Shown: positions 1 through 8,512, counted from the first letter of the stretch. The stretch is DNA of 64,000 bases from Pseudomonas sp. PDM16 (GCF_014851865.1 NZ_JACVAM010000005.1:248001-312000); one strand, 5' to 3'. Numbers and translations are program-made. Notes: generated by a model from the sequence alone, not told the origin.

Positions 1-693
1 AACAGCACTACTTCGGATACCGACAAGTCTGTGATCTCCGCTGTGGTCACCGACACCAAGAATCTGGGCGCTCTGGCCGATGCGATCAACAAGGAAACCG
101 GTAAAACTGGTATCTCCGCGATCTCCAAAGGCGACAAGATCGAGCTGGTCAGCTCCCGCGGCGACGCCATCGCCATCAAGAACTACCAGGGCGGCAGCGG
201 TGCTACCGCAAGCCTGCAGACCAAAAACTTTGCTGGTGATGAGAACGTTGGTGCATCCGGCAGCATTACCGCAGGTGGTGGTGCTCGTGCCGATGGTCAG
301 GTACAGCTGGAAGCAGCCGATGCCTTCGAAGTTCGCGGCATGAGTGCCGGTCTGGGCGCCGACAAGTTCAGTACCCTGGATTCGGTGAAGGACATCGACA
401 TCAGCACCGCCGGTGGCGCTCAGAAAGCTCTGGGGATCATCAACGGCGCGATCTCCAACATCGACAGTCAGCGTGCTCAGCTCGGTGCCGTGCAGAACCG
501 CTTCGAGAACACCATCTCGAACCTGCAGAACATCGCTGAGAACTCCTCCGCTGCCCGTAGCCGGATTCGTGACACTGACTTCGCTGCCGAGACTTCGGAA
601 CTGACCAAGAATCAGATCCTGCAGCAAGCCGGTACCGCGATCCTGGCCCAGGCCAACCAGTTGCCGCAGGCTGTGCTCAGCCTCCTCGGCTAA
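1..693 (+). CDS. fliC: Flagellin, C-terminal part (5' truncated by window)
   Basis: Subunit of the flagellar filament, exported by the flagellar type III apparatus. The frame is open from base 1 and encodes 230 residues to a TAA. The last ~100 residues carry the conserved flagellin D1/D0 C-terminal helices, including the SRIRDTDFAAE segment and the terminal LPQAVLSLLG. The upstream Gly/Ala/Thr-rich part (about residues 10-110) is the end of the surface-exposed variable region. The GTG at 31 is internal, not a start. A strong hairpin terminator follows at 716. The conserved N-terminal domain and the promoter lie outside the window. Confidence 0.97.
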   Translation, partial: NSTTSDTDKSVISAVVTDTKNLGALADAINKETGKTGISAISKGDKIELVSSRGDAIAIKNYQGGSGATASLQTKNFAGDENVGASGSITAGGGARADGQVQLEAADAFEVRGMSAGLGADKFSTLDSVKDIDISTAGGAQKALGIINGAISNIDSQRAQLGAVQNRFENTISNLQNIAENSSAARSRIRDTDFAAETSELTKNQILQQAGTAILAQANQLPQAVLSLLG

Positions 694-715
694 GGTAAGG
701 GGTATTAGGTAGAAT

Positions 716-748
716 ACGGGGGGTAGGCTTGGCCTTCCCCCCGTTTCC
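716..748 (+). terminator. Rho-independent terminator after fliC
   Basis: ACGGGGGG at 716-723 pairs with CCCCCCGT at 737-744. A nested AGGC/GCCT stem (725-728 with 732-735) closes a three-base loop, so almost the whole element is paired. It is followed by the pyrimidine stretch TTCCTC. It lies between fliC and flaG, as expected for a heavily transcribed flagellin gene. Confidence 0.8.
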
Positions 749-767
749 TCATTGTGAGGTGAATGTA

Positions 768-1151
768 ATGGACGTCAGCTCAATTCAGAATTCGCTCAAT
801 CCTGCTGCCGGTGGAACCAAGGTCGAGCGTTCGCCCGCTGGTAGTAACGCGGCGACATCGGCAAACAGCAGCGATGAGCGGGCCAAGGCCCAATCCGCCG
901 AGGCTGAGGGCGCCGACAAGAAGGTGGCTCGCGAAGATGTGGAAGCGGCGGTTGCGACCATCCAGGACTTTGTCCAGTCAGTTCGACGCAACATCAATTT
1001 CTCTCTGGAGGAAGGTAGCGGTCGAGTCGTGGTCAAAGTGACTGATGAGGGTTCCGGCGATCTTATTCGCCAAATTCCCTCCGAAGAGGCGCTGCAACTG
1101 GCGGAAAATCTTTCGGAAGTCAGGAGTCTGCTGTTCAAGGCCGAAGCCTGA
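768..1151 (+). CDS. flaG: FlaG family flagellar protein
   Basis: FlaG proteins sit between fliC and fliD in polar flagellates and affect filament length; the mechanism is poorly known. The 127-residue product has a Ser/Ala-rich N-terminus and a conserved C-terminal FlaG domain (roughly 55-125) with the NINFSLEEGSGRVVVKV stretch and a QIPSEEALQLAENL helix. ATG 768 is chosen because GAGGTGAATGTA lies just upstream and the product then begins MDVSSIQNS; an in-frame start at 729 would lie inside the fliC terminator. Likely co-transcribed with fliD, although fliD also has its own candidate promoter. Confidence 0.9.
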   Translation: MDVSSIQNSLNPAAGGTKVERSPAGSNAATSANSSDERAKAQSAEAEGADKKVAREDVEAAVATIQDFVQSVRRNINFSLEEGSGRVVVKVTDEGSGDLIRQIPSEEALQLAENLSEVRSLLFKAEA

Positions 1152-1160
1152 TCTGACGAC

Positions 1161-1176
1161 TGGCACAGATTTTGAC
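1161..1176 (+). promoter_or_regulatory. Candidate sigma-54 promoter for fliD
   Basis: TGGCAC (1161-1166), five bases, then TTGA (1172-1175). This matches the -24 element fully and the -12 element TTGC at three of four bases, and the -12 GC has become GA. It lies 52 bases before the fliD start. The P. aeruginosa fliD operon is known to depend on RpoN and FleQ, which supports the call. Confidence 0.5.
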
Positions 1177-1227
1177 TGCATAACGGGTTGTGGACGTTAT
1201 GAAGTCATATTTTTGGCGAGGTGAATC

Positions 1228-2718
1228 ATGGCTGGGATATTGGGTATAGGAAGCAACCTTCCGACCGACACGATCATTAAAGCGCTTGTCGACGCCGAGA
1301 AGGCGCCCAAGACCAACCAGCTGGATCGTCTGGAGTCGCAGACCACTGCACGTCTGTCGTCTCTGGGCTCGCTCAAGAACGCACTCAGTGCGTTCAAAAC
1401 AGCTGTCGATGGCCTCAATAATGCAACGCTGTTTCAGGGGCGCACCGCCTCGAGTTCGAACAGCGGCCTGCTCAAGGTCACTGCCAGTACCACGGCGCCC
1501 GCCGGGGTGTACGATGTGCAGGTGAAGCAGCTTGCGACCAGCAGCAAAGTTGCCTTGCAGTCCGTTTCGGGTGGCAATACCGCTACCTTCAATAGCGGAA
1601 GCATGAAGATTTCTGCTGGCACCACCAGCATCAACGTGAACGTCGACTCGACCAACAACACGCTTGCCGGCATGCGTGATGCCATCAATGAAGCTGGCGC
1701 CACCAGCGGCATCAGCGCCACGATCATTTCCGACTCTTCCGGCTCGCGCCTCGTTCTCAGTTCGACCAAGTCGGGTGAGGGCAACGACATCAAGGTCGAA
1801 GCCACAGAAGATGGCCTGACCTCCGGCAGCAACGCGCTGACCACCCAGAACTTCGAACCGACCGACAATCCGAGCTCGCCGGGTACTTTCGTTCCTCCCA
1901 GCTCCACCACGGGTGCTGGGGGTGTGATCAACACTGCCAAGTCGGCCAAGCTGACCATCGATGGTTTGGAGCTGGTCCGGGACAGCAACACGGTCACCGA
2001 TGCCATCGAGGGCGTCACGCTCAACCTGGCTGGAGCCCAGTCCTCGGCGGATCTTACCGACGGCAAGAGCATCACCGTGACAGTCGGAGTAGACAAGGCC
2101 GGGGTCAAGAGCAGTGTCCAGAAATTTGTCGACGCCTATAACGCACTGATCAAGACCACCTCCGAGCTGACTGCCGTGGTGGACATGGGCGAGGACAAGA
2201 AGCCGGTGGCGGCCAACCTGGTGGGCGACTCGACGATCCGCAATGTAGTGGCGGGTATCCGCAACGAAATGGTCGCCATGACCGGCGACGGCAACATCAA
2301 GGCGCTGGCCAACCTCGGCATCAGCACGACTTTCGTTCCGAAGACAACCGGCAGTTCCGGGATCAGCGGGACGCTGGTCATCGACGATGCAAAGCTCACC
2401 GCGGCTATCGAAAACAACTTCAGTGAGGTTGCCAGCTATCTCACCGGCGACGATGGGCTGATGGGTCGTTTGAGCAAATCGGTTGATGGCTATATCAAGA
2501 CCGGTGGCGTGATCCAGCAGCGCGAAGCCGGGCTGCAGAGCACTCATACCAGCATCGACGAGCAGCGCGCAGCCCTTAACCTACGCATCGAGAAGATGCA
2601 GACACGTCTGGTGGCCAAATTCACGGCCCTCGATACGCTGGTCACCAGTCTCACCCGAACCAGCGAGGCTTTGGGAACCCAGCTGGCCAGCCTGCCAGGC
2701 TTTGTGAAGAAGGATTGA
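1228..2718 (+). CDS. fliD: Flagellar hook-associated protein 2 (filament cap)
   Basis: FliD forms the pentameric cap that folds flagellin at the filament tip, and in Pseudomonas it can also act as a mucin adhesin. The 496-residue protein starts MAGILGIGSNLPTDTII, the usual FliD N-terminus (FliD_N about 10-105). The C-terminal FliD_C domain (about 230-480) has the typical coiled-coil region INLRIEKMQTRLVAKFTALDT-like heptads before the end. The central region is Ser/Thr/Gly-rich, as expected for the variable D2/D3 domains. ATG 1228 is preceded by GGCGAGGTGAATC. The fliS start follows four bases after the stop. Confidence 0.96.
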   Translation: MAGILGIGSNLPTDTIIKALVDAEKAPKTNQLDRLESQTTARLSSLGSLKNALSAFKTAVDGLNNATLFQGRTASSSNSGLLKVTASTTAPAGVYDVQVKQLATSSKVALQSVSGGNTATFNSGSMKISAGTTSINVNVDSTNNTLAGMRDAINEAGATSGISATIISDSSGSRLVLSSTKSGEGNDIKVEATEDGLTSGSNALTTQNFEPTDNPSSPGTFVPPSSTTGAGGVINTAKSAKLTIDGLELVRDSNTVTDAIEGVTLNLAGAQSSADLTDGKSITVTVGVDKAGVKSSVQKFVDAYNALIKTTSELTAVVDMGEDKKPVAANLVGDSTIRNVVAGIRNEMVAMTGDGNIKALANLGISTTFVPKTTGSSGISGTLVIDDAKLTAAIENNFSEVASYLTGDDGLMGRLSKSVDGYIKTGGVIQQREAGLQSTHTSIDEQRAALNLRIEKMQTRLVAKFTALDTLVTSLTRTSEALGTQLASLPGFVKKD

Positions 2719-2721
2719 TCC

Positions 2722-3117
2722 ATGAGCAAGAAACCCATTGATACCTACAAGAAGGTCAAGACGGCTCAGGATGTCAGTCCCTACCGTGCCGTGCAGATGC
2801 TGCTGGATGGCGCCGTAGAACGGGTGCTTCTGGCGCGCCAGGCTCAGCTGGAAGGTGATACCGAGATCCGCGGTCTCGCCGTGGGTAGCACCATCACCAT
2901 TCTCGGGGTTCTCCAGGCAAGCCTGGACAAGCAACTGGGTGGGGAAATAGCCGAGAACCTCAACGCCCTCTACGACTACATGACGCGCCGACTCGCGGGT
3001 GTGGCTCTCGATACCACGCCGCGCAGCCTCGACGAGGTGCACCAGATTCTGACTCAGCTGAAGACCGCGTGGGACGGCATCGGCCCGGAAGTGGAGCCGG
3101 CTGTAGCGGCTGAATGA
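2722..3117 (+). CDS. fliS: FliS family flagellin export chaperone, first paralogue
   Basis: FliS chaperones bind flagellin C-terminal helices and keep subunits unpolymerised in the cytoplasm. The 131-residue product is all-helical with the FliS signatures SPYRAVQMLLDGAVER near residue 20 and KQLGGEIAENLNALYDYMTRRL near residue 75. Relative to the second copy it has an altered N-terminus (KKPIDTYKKVKTAQ) and a Pro/Ala tail. It lies three bases after fliD, so it is part of that operon. Two FliS genes in tandem are also known in some other Pseudomonas; which one serves flagellin cannot be read from the sequence. Confidence 0.9.
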   Translation: MSKKPIDTYKKVKTAQDVSPYRAVQMLLDGAVERVLLARQAQLEGDTEIRGLAVGSTITILGVLQASLDKQLGGEIAENLNALYDYMTRRLAGVALDTTPRSLDEVHQILTQLKTAWDGIGPEVEPAVAAE

Positions 3118-3143
3118 AATGAGCTTTTGCGTTGATTGATCCC

Positions 3144-3170
3144 TAAAGAAGGGGGCTGGGTTGCCGATAC
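3144..3170 (+). promoter_or_regulatory. Candidate sigma-28 (FliA) promoter for second fliS
   Basis: TAAAGAAG at 3144-3151, 11 bases, then GCCGATAC at 3163-3170. The FliA consensus recalled from enterics is TAAAGTTT-N11-GCCGATAA, so the -10 box matches at seven of eight and the spacing is exact. The -10 ends 36 bases before the fliS start at 3207. Confidence 0.65.
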
Positions 3171-3206
3171 AGTTAATGTGTCCAGGCAATGTTCAGCGGA
3201 GTAATC

Positions 3207-3587
3207 ATGAACGCAATGGCGGCCCTCAGGCAGTACCAAACCGTCAACACCCAGTCTCAGATCGGCGATGCCAGCCCGCATCGTTTGATTCAGATGCTCA
3301 TGGAGGGTGGTCTGTCTCGCTTGGCCCAGGCCAAGGGGGCGATGATGCATGGCCAGCAGGCAGCGAAAGGTGAGCTTATCGGCAAGGCCATTGGTATCAT
3401 CGGCGGCCTGCGTGAAAGCCTGGATCAGCAGAATGGCGGGGAAATAGCGGCCAACCTTGATCGACTCTATGAGTACATGGTGGCGCGCCTAGTCGAGGCC
3501 AACATCGGCAACGACGTCGCGTTGATCGACGAGGTGGCGGGGCTTTTGCGTAATGTGAAATCCGGCTGGGATGCCATTAGCCACTGA
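3207..3587 (+). CDS. fliS: FliS family flagellin export chaperone, second paralogue
   Basis: This is the canonical Pseudomonas FliS by sequence. It begins MNAMAALRQYQTVNTQSQI, followed by ASPHRLIQMLMEGGLSRL and NGGEIAANLDRLYEYMVARL. The product is 126 residues, the usual length. ATG 3207 is chosen over ATG 3189 because AGCGGAG stands five bases upstream and the product then starts at the family's normal N-terminus. A 90-base gap separates it from the first fliS and holds a good FliA promoter candidate, so this copy can be made late, together with flagellin. Confidence 0.94.
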   Translation: MNAMAALRQYQTVNTQSQIGDASPHRLIQMLMEGGLSRLAQAKGAMMHGQQAAKGELIGKAIGIIGGLRESLDQQNGGEIAANLDRLYEYMVARLVEANIGNDVALIDEVAGLLRNVKSGWDAISH

Positions 3588-3615
3588 GCATCTGCAGTTT
3601 TAAAGGGGAAGTATC

Positions 3616-3912
3616 ATGAGTTCATCCGTCCAGCTTCTGGAGACCACCGGCAATGCATTGCGTGACGCGCTTTCCCGTCGCGACTGGGATGCCATTGGTG
3701 AGCTGGATGCACAGTGCCGTCAGGCCGTCGATGAAGCCATGGTGGAAGCTGTCCGTGACGAGGAGCTACTGCGTGATCGACTGCAGGCGCTCCTCGACCT
3801 CTATCGTGAACTGGTAATCACCTGCCAGGCCGAACAGAACCGCGTTGCCGCTGAGCTGGTGCAGCTCAATCAATCCCAACAGGGCGCCAAGGTTTATCAG
3901 TTGTTTAGCTGA
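3616..3912 (+). CDS. FliT-like flagellar chaperone (fleP position)
   Basis: Small helical protein of 98 residues in the slot occupied by fleP in the P. aeruginosa flaG-fliDS-fleP operon. FliT-type proteins bind the FliD cap protein and other late substrates. The product is Gln/Glu/Arg-rich with no signal peptide, and the segment LLRDRLQALLDLYRELVI predicts long amphipathic helices. ATG 3616 follows GGGGAAG. The family assignment rests on position, size and helical character; residue-level FliT similarity is weak, so no symbol is given. Confidence 0.7.
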   Translation: MSSSVQLLETTGNALRDALSRRDWDAIGELDAQCRQAVDEAMVEAVRDEELLRDRLQALLDLYRELVITCQAEQNRVAAELVQLNQSQQGAKVYQLFS

Positions 3913-3990
3913 CAGACCCACATCTTTTTCCCGCACCTGCCAGGCAAATCCGGGCCACCGAAGAAACCTGGAAAAATCTACGCCATAAAA

Positions 3991-4019
3991 TTGACTCTTG
4001 CCTGGTTTTTGACTTTACT
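3991..4019 (+). promoter_or_regulatory. Candidate sigma-70 promoter for fleQ
   Basis: TTGACT at 3991-3996 and TTTACT at 4014-4019 with 17 bases between, about 78 bases before the fleQ start. The -35 matches five of six and the -10 four of six bases. In P. aeruginosa fleQ is expressed from a sigma-70 promoter repressed by Vfr; no Vfr/CRP-like site was confirmed here. Confidence 0.45.
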
Positions 4020-4096
4020 AGTGGCCAATTGCTGTTGCCGCTTGCCATTTCAACTGGCAACTCCCTCTACCAGCTCGCGAGTTAGACCAGAACAAG

Positions 4097-5572
4097 ATGT
4101 GGCGTGAAACCAAAATCCTGTTGATTGACGATAACGCCGAGCGACGCCGCGACCTGGCTGTGATCCTCGGTTTTCTGGGCGAAGACCATCTGGCCTGCGG
4201 TAGCCATGATTGGCGCCAGACGGTCGACAAGCTCGAATCCAGTCGCGAAGTGCTCAATGTCCTGCTAGGGGATGTCTCCGCAAAAGGCGGAGCTCTGGAG
4301 CTGCTCAAGCAGATCGCCTCCTGGGACGAGAACCTGCCGTTGTTGCTGATCGGCGACCCCGTTCCGGCAGACTGGGCGGAGGATCTTCGCCGCCGGGTCC
4401 TGGCCAGCCTGGAAATGCCACCAAGCTACAACAAGCTGCTCGACTCCCTGCATCGTGCCCAGGTCTATCGCGAGATGTACGACCAGGCCCGCGAGCGTGG
4501 TCGGCAGCGTGAGCCTAACCTGTTCCGCAGCCTGGTTGGCACCAGCCGTGCGATCCAGCAGGTTCGGCAGATGATGCAGCAGGTGGCGGATACCGAGGCC
4601 AGCGTGTTGATACTCGGTGAGTCCGGTACCGGCAAGGAGGTGGTGGCACGCAACCTCCACTATCACTCCAAGCGACGTGACGAGCCTTTCGTTCCGGTCA
4701 ACTGCGGCGCCATTCCGGCGGAACTCCTCGAAAGCGAGCTGTTCGGTCACGAGAAGGGTGCCTTCACTGGCGCCATCACCAGTCGTGCCGGCCGTTTCGA
4801 ACTGGCCAATGGCGGTACCCTGTTCCTCGATGAGATCGGCGACATGCCGCTGCCGATGCAGGTCAAGCTGCTGCGTGTCCTGCAGGAGCGCACCTTCGAG
4901 CGGGTTGGCAGCAACAAGACCCAGTCGGTGGATGTGCGCATCATCGCCGCCACCCACAAGAATCTGGAGAAGATGATCGAGGAGGGGACGTTCCGAGAGG
5001 ACCTCTATTACCGCCTCAATGTCTTCCCGATCGAGATGGCTCCGCTCCGTGAGCGTGTGGAAGACATCCCGCTGCTGATGAACGAGCTGATCTCGCGCAT
5101 GGAGTTCGAGAAGCGTGGATCGATTCGCTTCAACTCCGCCGCCATCATGTCGTTGTGTCGCCATGACTGGCCGGGCAACGTTCGCGAGTTGGCCAACCTG
5201 GTGGAGCGCATGGCGATCATGCATCCCTACGGCGTCATCGGCGTCGGTGAGCTGCCCAAGAAGTTCCGCCATGTCGACGACGAAGACGAGCAGCTGGCCA
5301 TCAGCCTGAGGGAAGAGCTGGACGAGCGTGCCGCAATGAACGGTGGCATGCCGATCATCTCCAATACCGCCATGCTGCCGCCGGAGGGCCTGGATCTTAA
5401 GGACTACCTGGGCAATCTGGAGCAGGGATTGATTCAGCAGGCGCTGGATGACGCCGGTGGAGTCGTTGCGCGGGCAGCAGAGCGGTTGCGTATTCGCCGT
5501 ACAACCCTGGTGGAGAAGATGCGCAAGTACGGCATGAGCCGTCGTGATGAAGAGGGCGTGGACGACGACTGA
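4097..5572 (+). CDS. fleQ: Flagellar master regulator, sigma-54 activator, c-di-GMP responsive
   Basis: FleQ switches on class II flagellar genes with RpoN and, depending on c-di-GMP and FleN, regulates exopolysaccharide genes. The 491-residue product starts MWRETKILLIDDN like the P. aeruginosa protein. A degenerate receiver-like FleQ domain (1-130) lacks a convincing phosphoacceptor setting. The AAA+ domain has Walker A GESGTGK (174-180), the sigma-54 loop GAFTGA (221-226) and Walker B LFLDEIGD (242-249). A Fis-type helix-turn-helix (GGVVARAAERLRIRRTTLVEKM) closes the protein. It is a single transcription unit, bounded by its own promoter region and a strong terminator. Confidence 0.98.
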   Translation: MWRETKILLIDDNAERRRDLAVILGFLGEDHLACGSHDWRQTVDKLESSREVLNVLLGDVSAKGGALELLKQIASWDENLPLLLIGDPVPADWAEDLRRRVLASLEMPPSYNKLLDSLHRAQVYREMYDQARERGRQREPNLFRSLVGTSRAIQQVRQMMQQVADTEASVLILGESGTGKEVVARNLHYHSKRRDEPFVPVNCGAIPAELLESELFGHEKGAFTGAITSRAGRFELANGGTLFLDEIGDMPLPMQVKLLRVLQERTFERVGSNKTQSVDVRIIAATHKNLEKMIEEGTFREDLYYRLNVFPIEMAPLRERVEDIPLLMNELISRMEFEKRGSIRFNSAAIMSLCRHDWPGNVRELANLVERMAIMHPYGVIGVGELPKKFRHVDDEDEQLAISLREELDERAAMNGGMPIISNTAMLPPEGLDLKDYLGNLEQGLIQQALDDAGGVVARAAERLRIRRTTLVEKMRKYGMSRRDEEGVDDD

Positions 5573-5592
5573 TCGTGTCCAATCCCTGACTG

Positions 5593-5632
5593 TAGAGCCG
5601 GAGCTTTGACGCAAGCTCCGGCTCTATTTTTT
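5593..5632 (+). terminator. Strong intrinsic terminator after fleQ
   Basis: A perfect 14-bp stem, TAGAGCCGGAGCTT (5593-5606) with AAGCTCCGGCTCTA (5613-5626), a six-base loop and six T (5627-5632). It separates the sigma-70 fleQ unit from the sigma-54 fleSR unit. Confidence 0.93.
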
Positions 5633-5661
5633 AAGTATCTGAAAAATAAGAAATATTTTTT

Positions 5662-5677
5662 AGGCACGGCTATTGCT
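5662..5677 (+). promoter_or_regulatory. sigma-54 promoter of fleSR
   Basis: AGGCAC (5662-5667), GGCTA, then TTGCT (5673-5677). Compared with TGGCAC-N5-TTGCW only the first base differs. The GG and GC dinucleotides are exactly 10 bases apart. The site is 53 bases before the fleS start. Dependence of fleSR on RpoN and FleQ is established in P. aeruginosa. Confidence 0.75.
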
Positions 5678-5729
5678 AATACTCCGATAAGTGACCGTCT
5701 GCTGACGGTTCGCCGATCGAGAGATGATT

Positions 5730-6944
5730 ATGAGCCGAGTTGCCCCCTTACCCGTCGCTACAGAGACTGTCGAACCTCAGGCAGTCGAGCAAACTAGCCG
5801 AGCCGATCTGGAGCAGACATTCGCGCTGTTCAACCAGATGTCGTCCCAGTTGAGCAGTTCGTACAACATGCTCGAGGCGCGCGTAAGTGAGCTGAAGGGG
5901 CAACTGGCCCTCGTCAGTGCCCAGCGCATGCAGGAGCTGGCCGAACGGGAGCGCCTGGCGTTGCGGCTGCAGAGTCTGTTGGATCTGCTGCCGGGCGGGG
6001 TCATCGTAATCGATGGCCAGGGTGTGGTTCGCGAAGCCAACCCCGTCGCCCTCAATCTGCTTGGCCGGCCTCTGGTCGGTATGCTCTGGCGAGAGGTGAT
6101 CGCGCGCAACTTCGCGCCGCGGGAGGATGACGGCCACGAGATATCGCTCAAGGATGGACGGCGTCTGTCCATCGCAACCCGCTCTCTTCAAGGTGAGCCG
6201 GGGCAGCTGGTGCTCCTTACCGATCTGACGGAAACCCGGCGCCTGCAAGATCAGCTCGCTCGCCATGAGCGCCTATCTTCACTGGGGCGAATGGTCGCCT
6301 CGCTGGCCCATCAGATCCGCACGCCGCTATCGGCTGCGTTGCTCTATGCCAGCCATCTGTCCGAACAGGATCTGCCTTTCGAACAGCAACAGCGTTTTGC
6401 GGGCCGCCTAAAGGAACGCCTGCATGAGCTGGAGCACCAGGTGCGCGACATGCTGGTTTTCGCTCGGGGCGACCTGCCTATGCCCGATCGCATCACGCCC
6501 GGTGATTTATTTGATGCGCTGCGGCGTGCTGCCGACCCTCATCTCCTTGGCATGAGCGTGCGCTGGCAGTGTGACGCCCGCGCCGGTGAGCTGCTGTGCA
6601 ACCGGGACACGCTGGTTGGCTCCGTGCTCAATCTGATCGAAAACGCCATCCAGGCCGGAGGGCGAGAGGCGGGGCTCAAGGTTCATCTCTTTGCCCGTGA
6701 CAATAGCCTGTGCCTGTGCGTGAGCGACAACGGGCCGGGTATCGACGAGGTGACGTTGGCCCGTCTCGGCGAGCCTTTCTTCACTACCAAGACCACTGGG
6801 ACCGGCCTGGGCCTGGCTGTTGTCCAGTCGGTGGTACGAGCCCATCAGGGTGATTTGCGGTTGCGTTCCCGTGTCGGTCGCGGTACCTGCGCCACCCTCG
6901 TCATGCCGTTGCTGAACGCGGCACAACCGGACATTCAGGAGTAA
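5730..6944 (+). CDS. fleS: Flagellar two-component sensor kinase
   Basis: FleS is the histidine kinase partner of FleR and drives class III genes for hook, rod and outer rings. The 404-residue protein has no membrane segment, so it is cytoplasmic. An N-terminal helical region precedes a PAS domain (about 80-180). The H-box LAHQIRTPL places the phosphorylated His at residue 194. The ATPase domain shows NLIENAIQAG, DNGPGID and TGTGLGLAVV. ATG 5730 is chosen because GAG at 5721-5723 is correctly spaced for it, whereas ATG 5724 directly abuts that purine run. fleR follows after three bases. Confidence 0.95.
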   Translation: MSRVAPLPVATETVEPQAVEQTSRADLEQTFALFNQMSSQLSSSYNMLEARVSELKGQLALVSAQRMQELAERERLALRLQSLLDLLPGGVIVIDGQGVVREANPVALNLLGRPLVGMLWREVIARNFAPREDDGHEISLKDGRRLSIATRSLQGEPGQLVLLTDLTETRRLQDQLARHERLSSLGRMVASLAHQIRTPLSAALLYASHLSEQDLPFEQQQRFAGRLKERLHELEHQVRDMLVFARGDLPMPDRITPGDLFDALRRAADPHLLGMSVRWQCDARAGELLCNRDTLVGSVLNLIENAIQAGGREAGLKVHLFARDNSLCLCVSDNGPGIDEVTLARLGEPFFTTKTTGTGLGLAVVQSVVRAHQGDLRLRSRVGRGTCATLVMPLLNAAQPDIQE

Positions 6945-6947
6945 GCC

Positions 6948-8387
6948 ATGCCTGCCAAGGTTCTGCTGGTCGAAGACGATCGTTCTCTGCGTGAAGCCCT
7001 CGCCGATACGCTGTTGCTCGGCGGTCACGATTTCCGTGCGGTGGAGTGCGCCGAGGATGCCATCGAGGCTCTGCGCGAAGAGGCGTTCAGTCTCGTGATC
7101 AGCGACGTCAACATGCCGGGCATGGACGGTCATCAACTGCTCGGTGTGATCCGTTCGGGCTACCCGCAATTGCCTGTTCTGCTGATGACGGCCTATGGCG
7201 CCGTCGAGCGCGCTGTCGATGCCATCCGGCAGGGAGCTGCTGATTATCTGGTCAAGCCCTTCGAGCCCCGCACCCTGCTGGAGTTGGTCGCTCGCCACGC
7301 CCTCGGTCGCCTCGGCGCCAGCGAAAGCGATGGTCCGGTAGCCTGTGAGCCAGCCAGCCGCCAGTTGCTGGAACTGGCGGCGCGCGTTGCGAAGAGCGAT
7401 TCCACCGTGCTGATCTCCGGTGAGTCCGGTACCGGCAAGGAGGTGCTGGCGCGTTACATCCACCAGCAGTCGAACCGGGATAGCGGTCCATTCATTGCCA
7501 TCAATTGCGCGGCGATTCCGGACAACATGCTCGAGGCCACCCTGTTCGGCCATGAGAAGGGGGCTTTCACCGGTGCTATTGCTGCCCAGCCGGGCAAATT
7601 CGAGCTGGCCGACGGCGGCACCATCCTCCTCGACGAGATTTCCGAGATGCCGCTGGGCCTGCAGGCCAAGCTGTTGCGCGTGCTTCAGGAGCGCGAGGTG
7701 GAGCGGGTGGGGGCGCGCAAGCCGATCAGCCTGGACATCCGGGTGCTGGCCACCACCAACCGGGATTTGGCTGGCGAAGTGGCTGCTGGCCGCTTCCGCG
7801 AGGATTTGTATTATCGCCTGTCGGTCTTTCCACTGGCCTGGCGTTCCCTGCGCGAGCGCCCCGCCGACATTCTGCCGCTGGCCGAGCGCCTGCTGGCCAA
7901 GCACGTCAAAAAAATGAATCAGGCTGTCGTGCAGCTCTCTGTACAGGCTCGTGCCGCGCTGGTGGCGCATGCATGGCCGGGTAATGTTCGTGAGTTGGAT
8001 AACGCCATCCAGCGCGCGCTGATCTTGCAGCAGGGCGGGCTGATCCAGCCGCATGATCTGTGCTTGACTGCGCCTGTCGGTATGACGCCCATGCCTGCTA
8101 TGCCGGCGCTGAGTCTGGTTGCAGGCACTCCGGCGGTAGGTGTGCCTGTGGTTGCCAGTCCGTTGGCTGTCGAGGAATCGCATGCTGGCGTAGAAGGAGC
8201 TGGCGCCTTGGGTGAAGACCTGCGCCGCCGCGAGTTCCAGATGATCATCGACACCCTGCGTGCAGAGCGCGGTCGGCGCAAGGAGGCCGCTGAGCGGCTG
8301 GGCATCAGCCCGCGAACCCTGCGCTACAAGCTGGCCCAGATGCGCGATGCGGGCATGGATGTAGAGGCTTATCTCTACGCCAGCTGA
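6948..8387 (+). CDS. fleR: Flagellar response regulator, sigma-54 activator
   Basis: FleR is phosphorylated by FleS and activates class III promoters with RpoN. The 479-residue protein has a receiver domain with acidic pair ED (9-10), phosphoacceptor Asp53 and Lys103. The AAA+ domain has GESGTGK (158-164) and GAFTGA, and a Fis-type helix-turn-helix ends the protein (LGISPRTLRYKLAQM). A Pro/Val-rich linker of about 45 residues (roughly 378-422) separates the AAA+ and DNA-binding parts. It is coupled to fleS by a three-base gap. Confidence 0.96.
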   Translation: MPAKVLLVEDDRSLREALADTLLLGGHDFRAVECAEDAIEALREEAFSLVISDVNMPGMDGHQLLGVIRSGYPQLPVLLMTAYGAVERAVDAIRQGAADYLVKPFEPRTLLELVARHALGRLGASESDGPVACEPASRQLLELAARVAKSDSTVLISGESGTGKEVLARYIHQQSNRDSGPFIAINCAAIPDNMLEATLFGHEKGAFTGAIAAQPGKFELADGGTILLDEISEMPLGLQAKLLRVLQEREVERVGARKPISLDIRVLATTNRDLAGEVAAGRFREDLYYRLSVFPLAWRSLRERPADILPLAERLLAKHVKKMNQAVVQLSVQARAALVAHAWPGNVRELDNAIQRALILQQGGLIQPHDLCLTAPVGMTPMPAMPALSLVAGTPAVGVPVVASPLAVEESHAGVEGAGALGEDLRRREFQMIIDTLRAERGRRKEAAERLGISPRTLRYKLAQMRDAGMDVEAYLYAS

Positions 8388-8454
8388 TCCCGACGGACGC
8401 ACCTGAAATAGCATCCTGGCCTGTCTCTGTCTGAGCGGCCGGGTTCTCTGTTGC

Positions 8455-8494
8455 AAGACCCTCTCTTGGCCCGCCTCGCGCGGGTCTTTCTTTT
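8455..8494 (+). terminator. Probable terminator after fleR
   Basis: Two competing stems end at the same place: CCCGC/GCGGG (8470-8474 with 8480-8484) and the wider AAGACCC/GGGTCTT (8455-8461 with 8482-8488). TCTTTCTTTT follows. It ends only three bases before the fliE promoter, so termination of fleSR and initiation of fliE are back to back. Confidence 0.6.
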
Positions 8495-8496
8495 CC

Positions 8497-8512
8497 TGGC
8501 ATCCTTGTTGCA
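8497..8512 (+). promoter_or_regulatory. sigma-54 promoter of the fliEFGHIJ operon
   Basis: TGGCAT (8497-8502), CCTTG, TTGCA (8508-8512). The only departure from TGGCAC-N5-TTGCW is T for C at the sixth base, and the GG-N10-GC spacing is exact. It is 60 bases before the fliE start and fits the known RpoN/FleQ dependence of this operon. Confidence 0.78.

Noticed and set aside
5681..5690. CTCCGATAA resembling a FliA -10 box before fleS
   Set aside because: There is no matching -35 at the right distance, and it sits just after a much better sigma-54 site.
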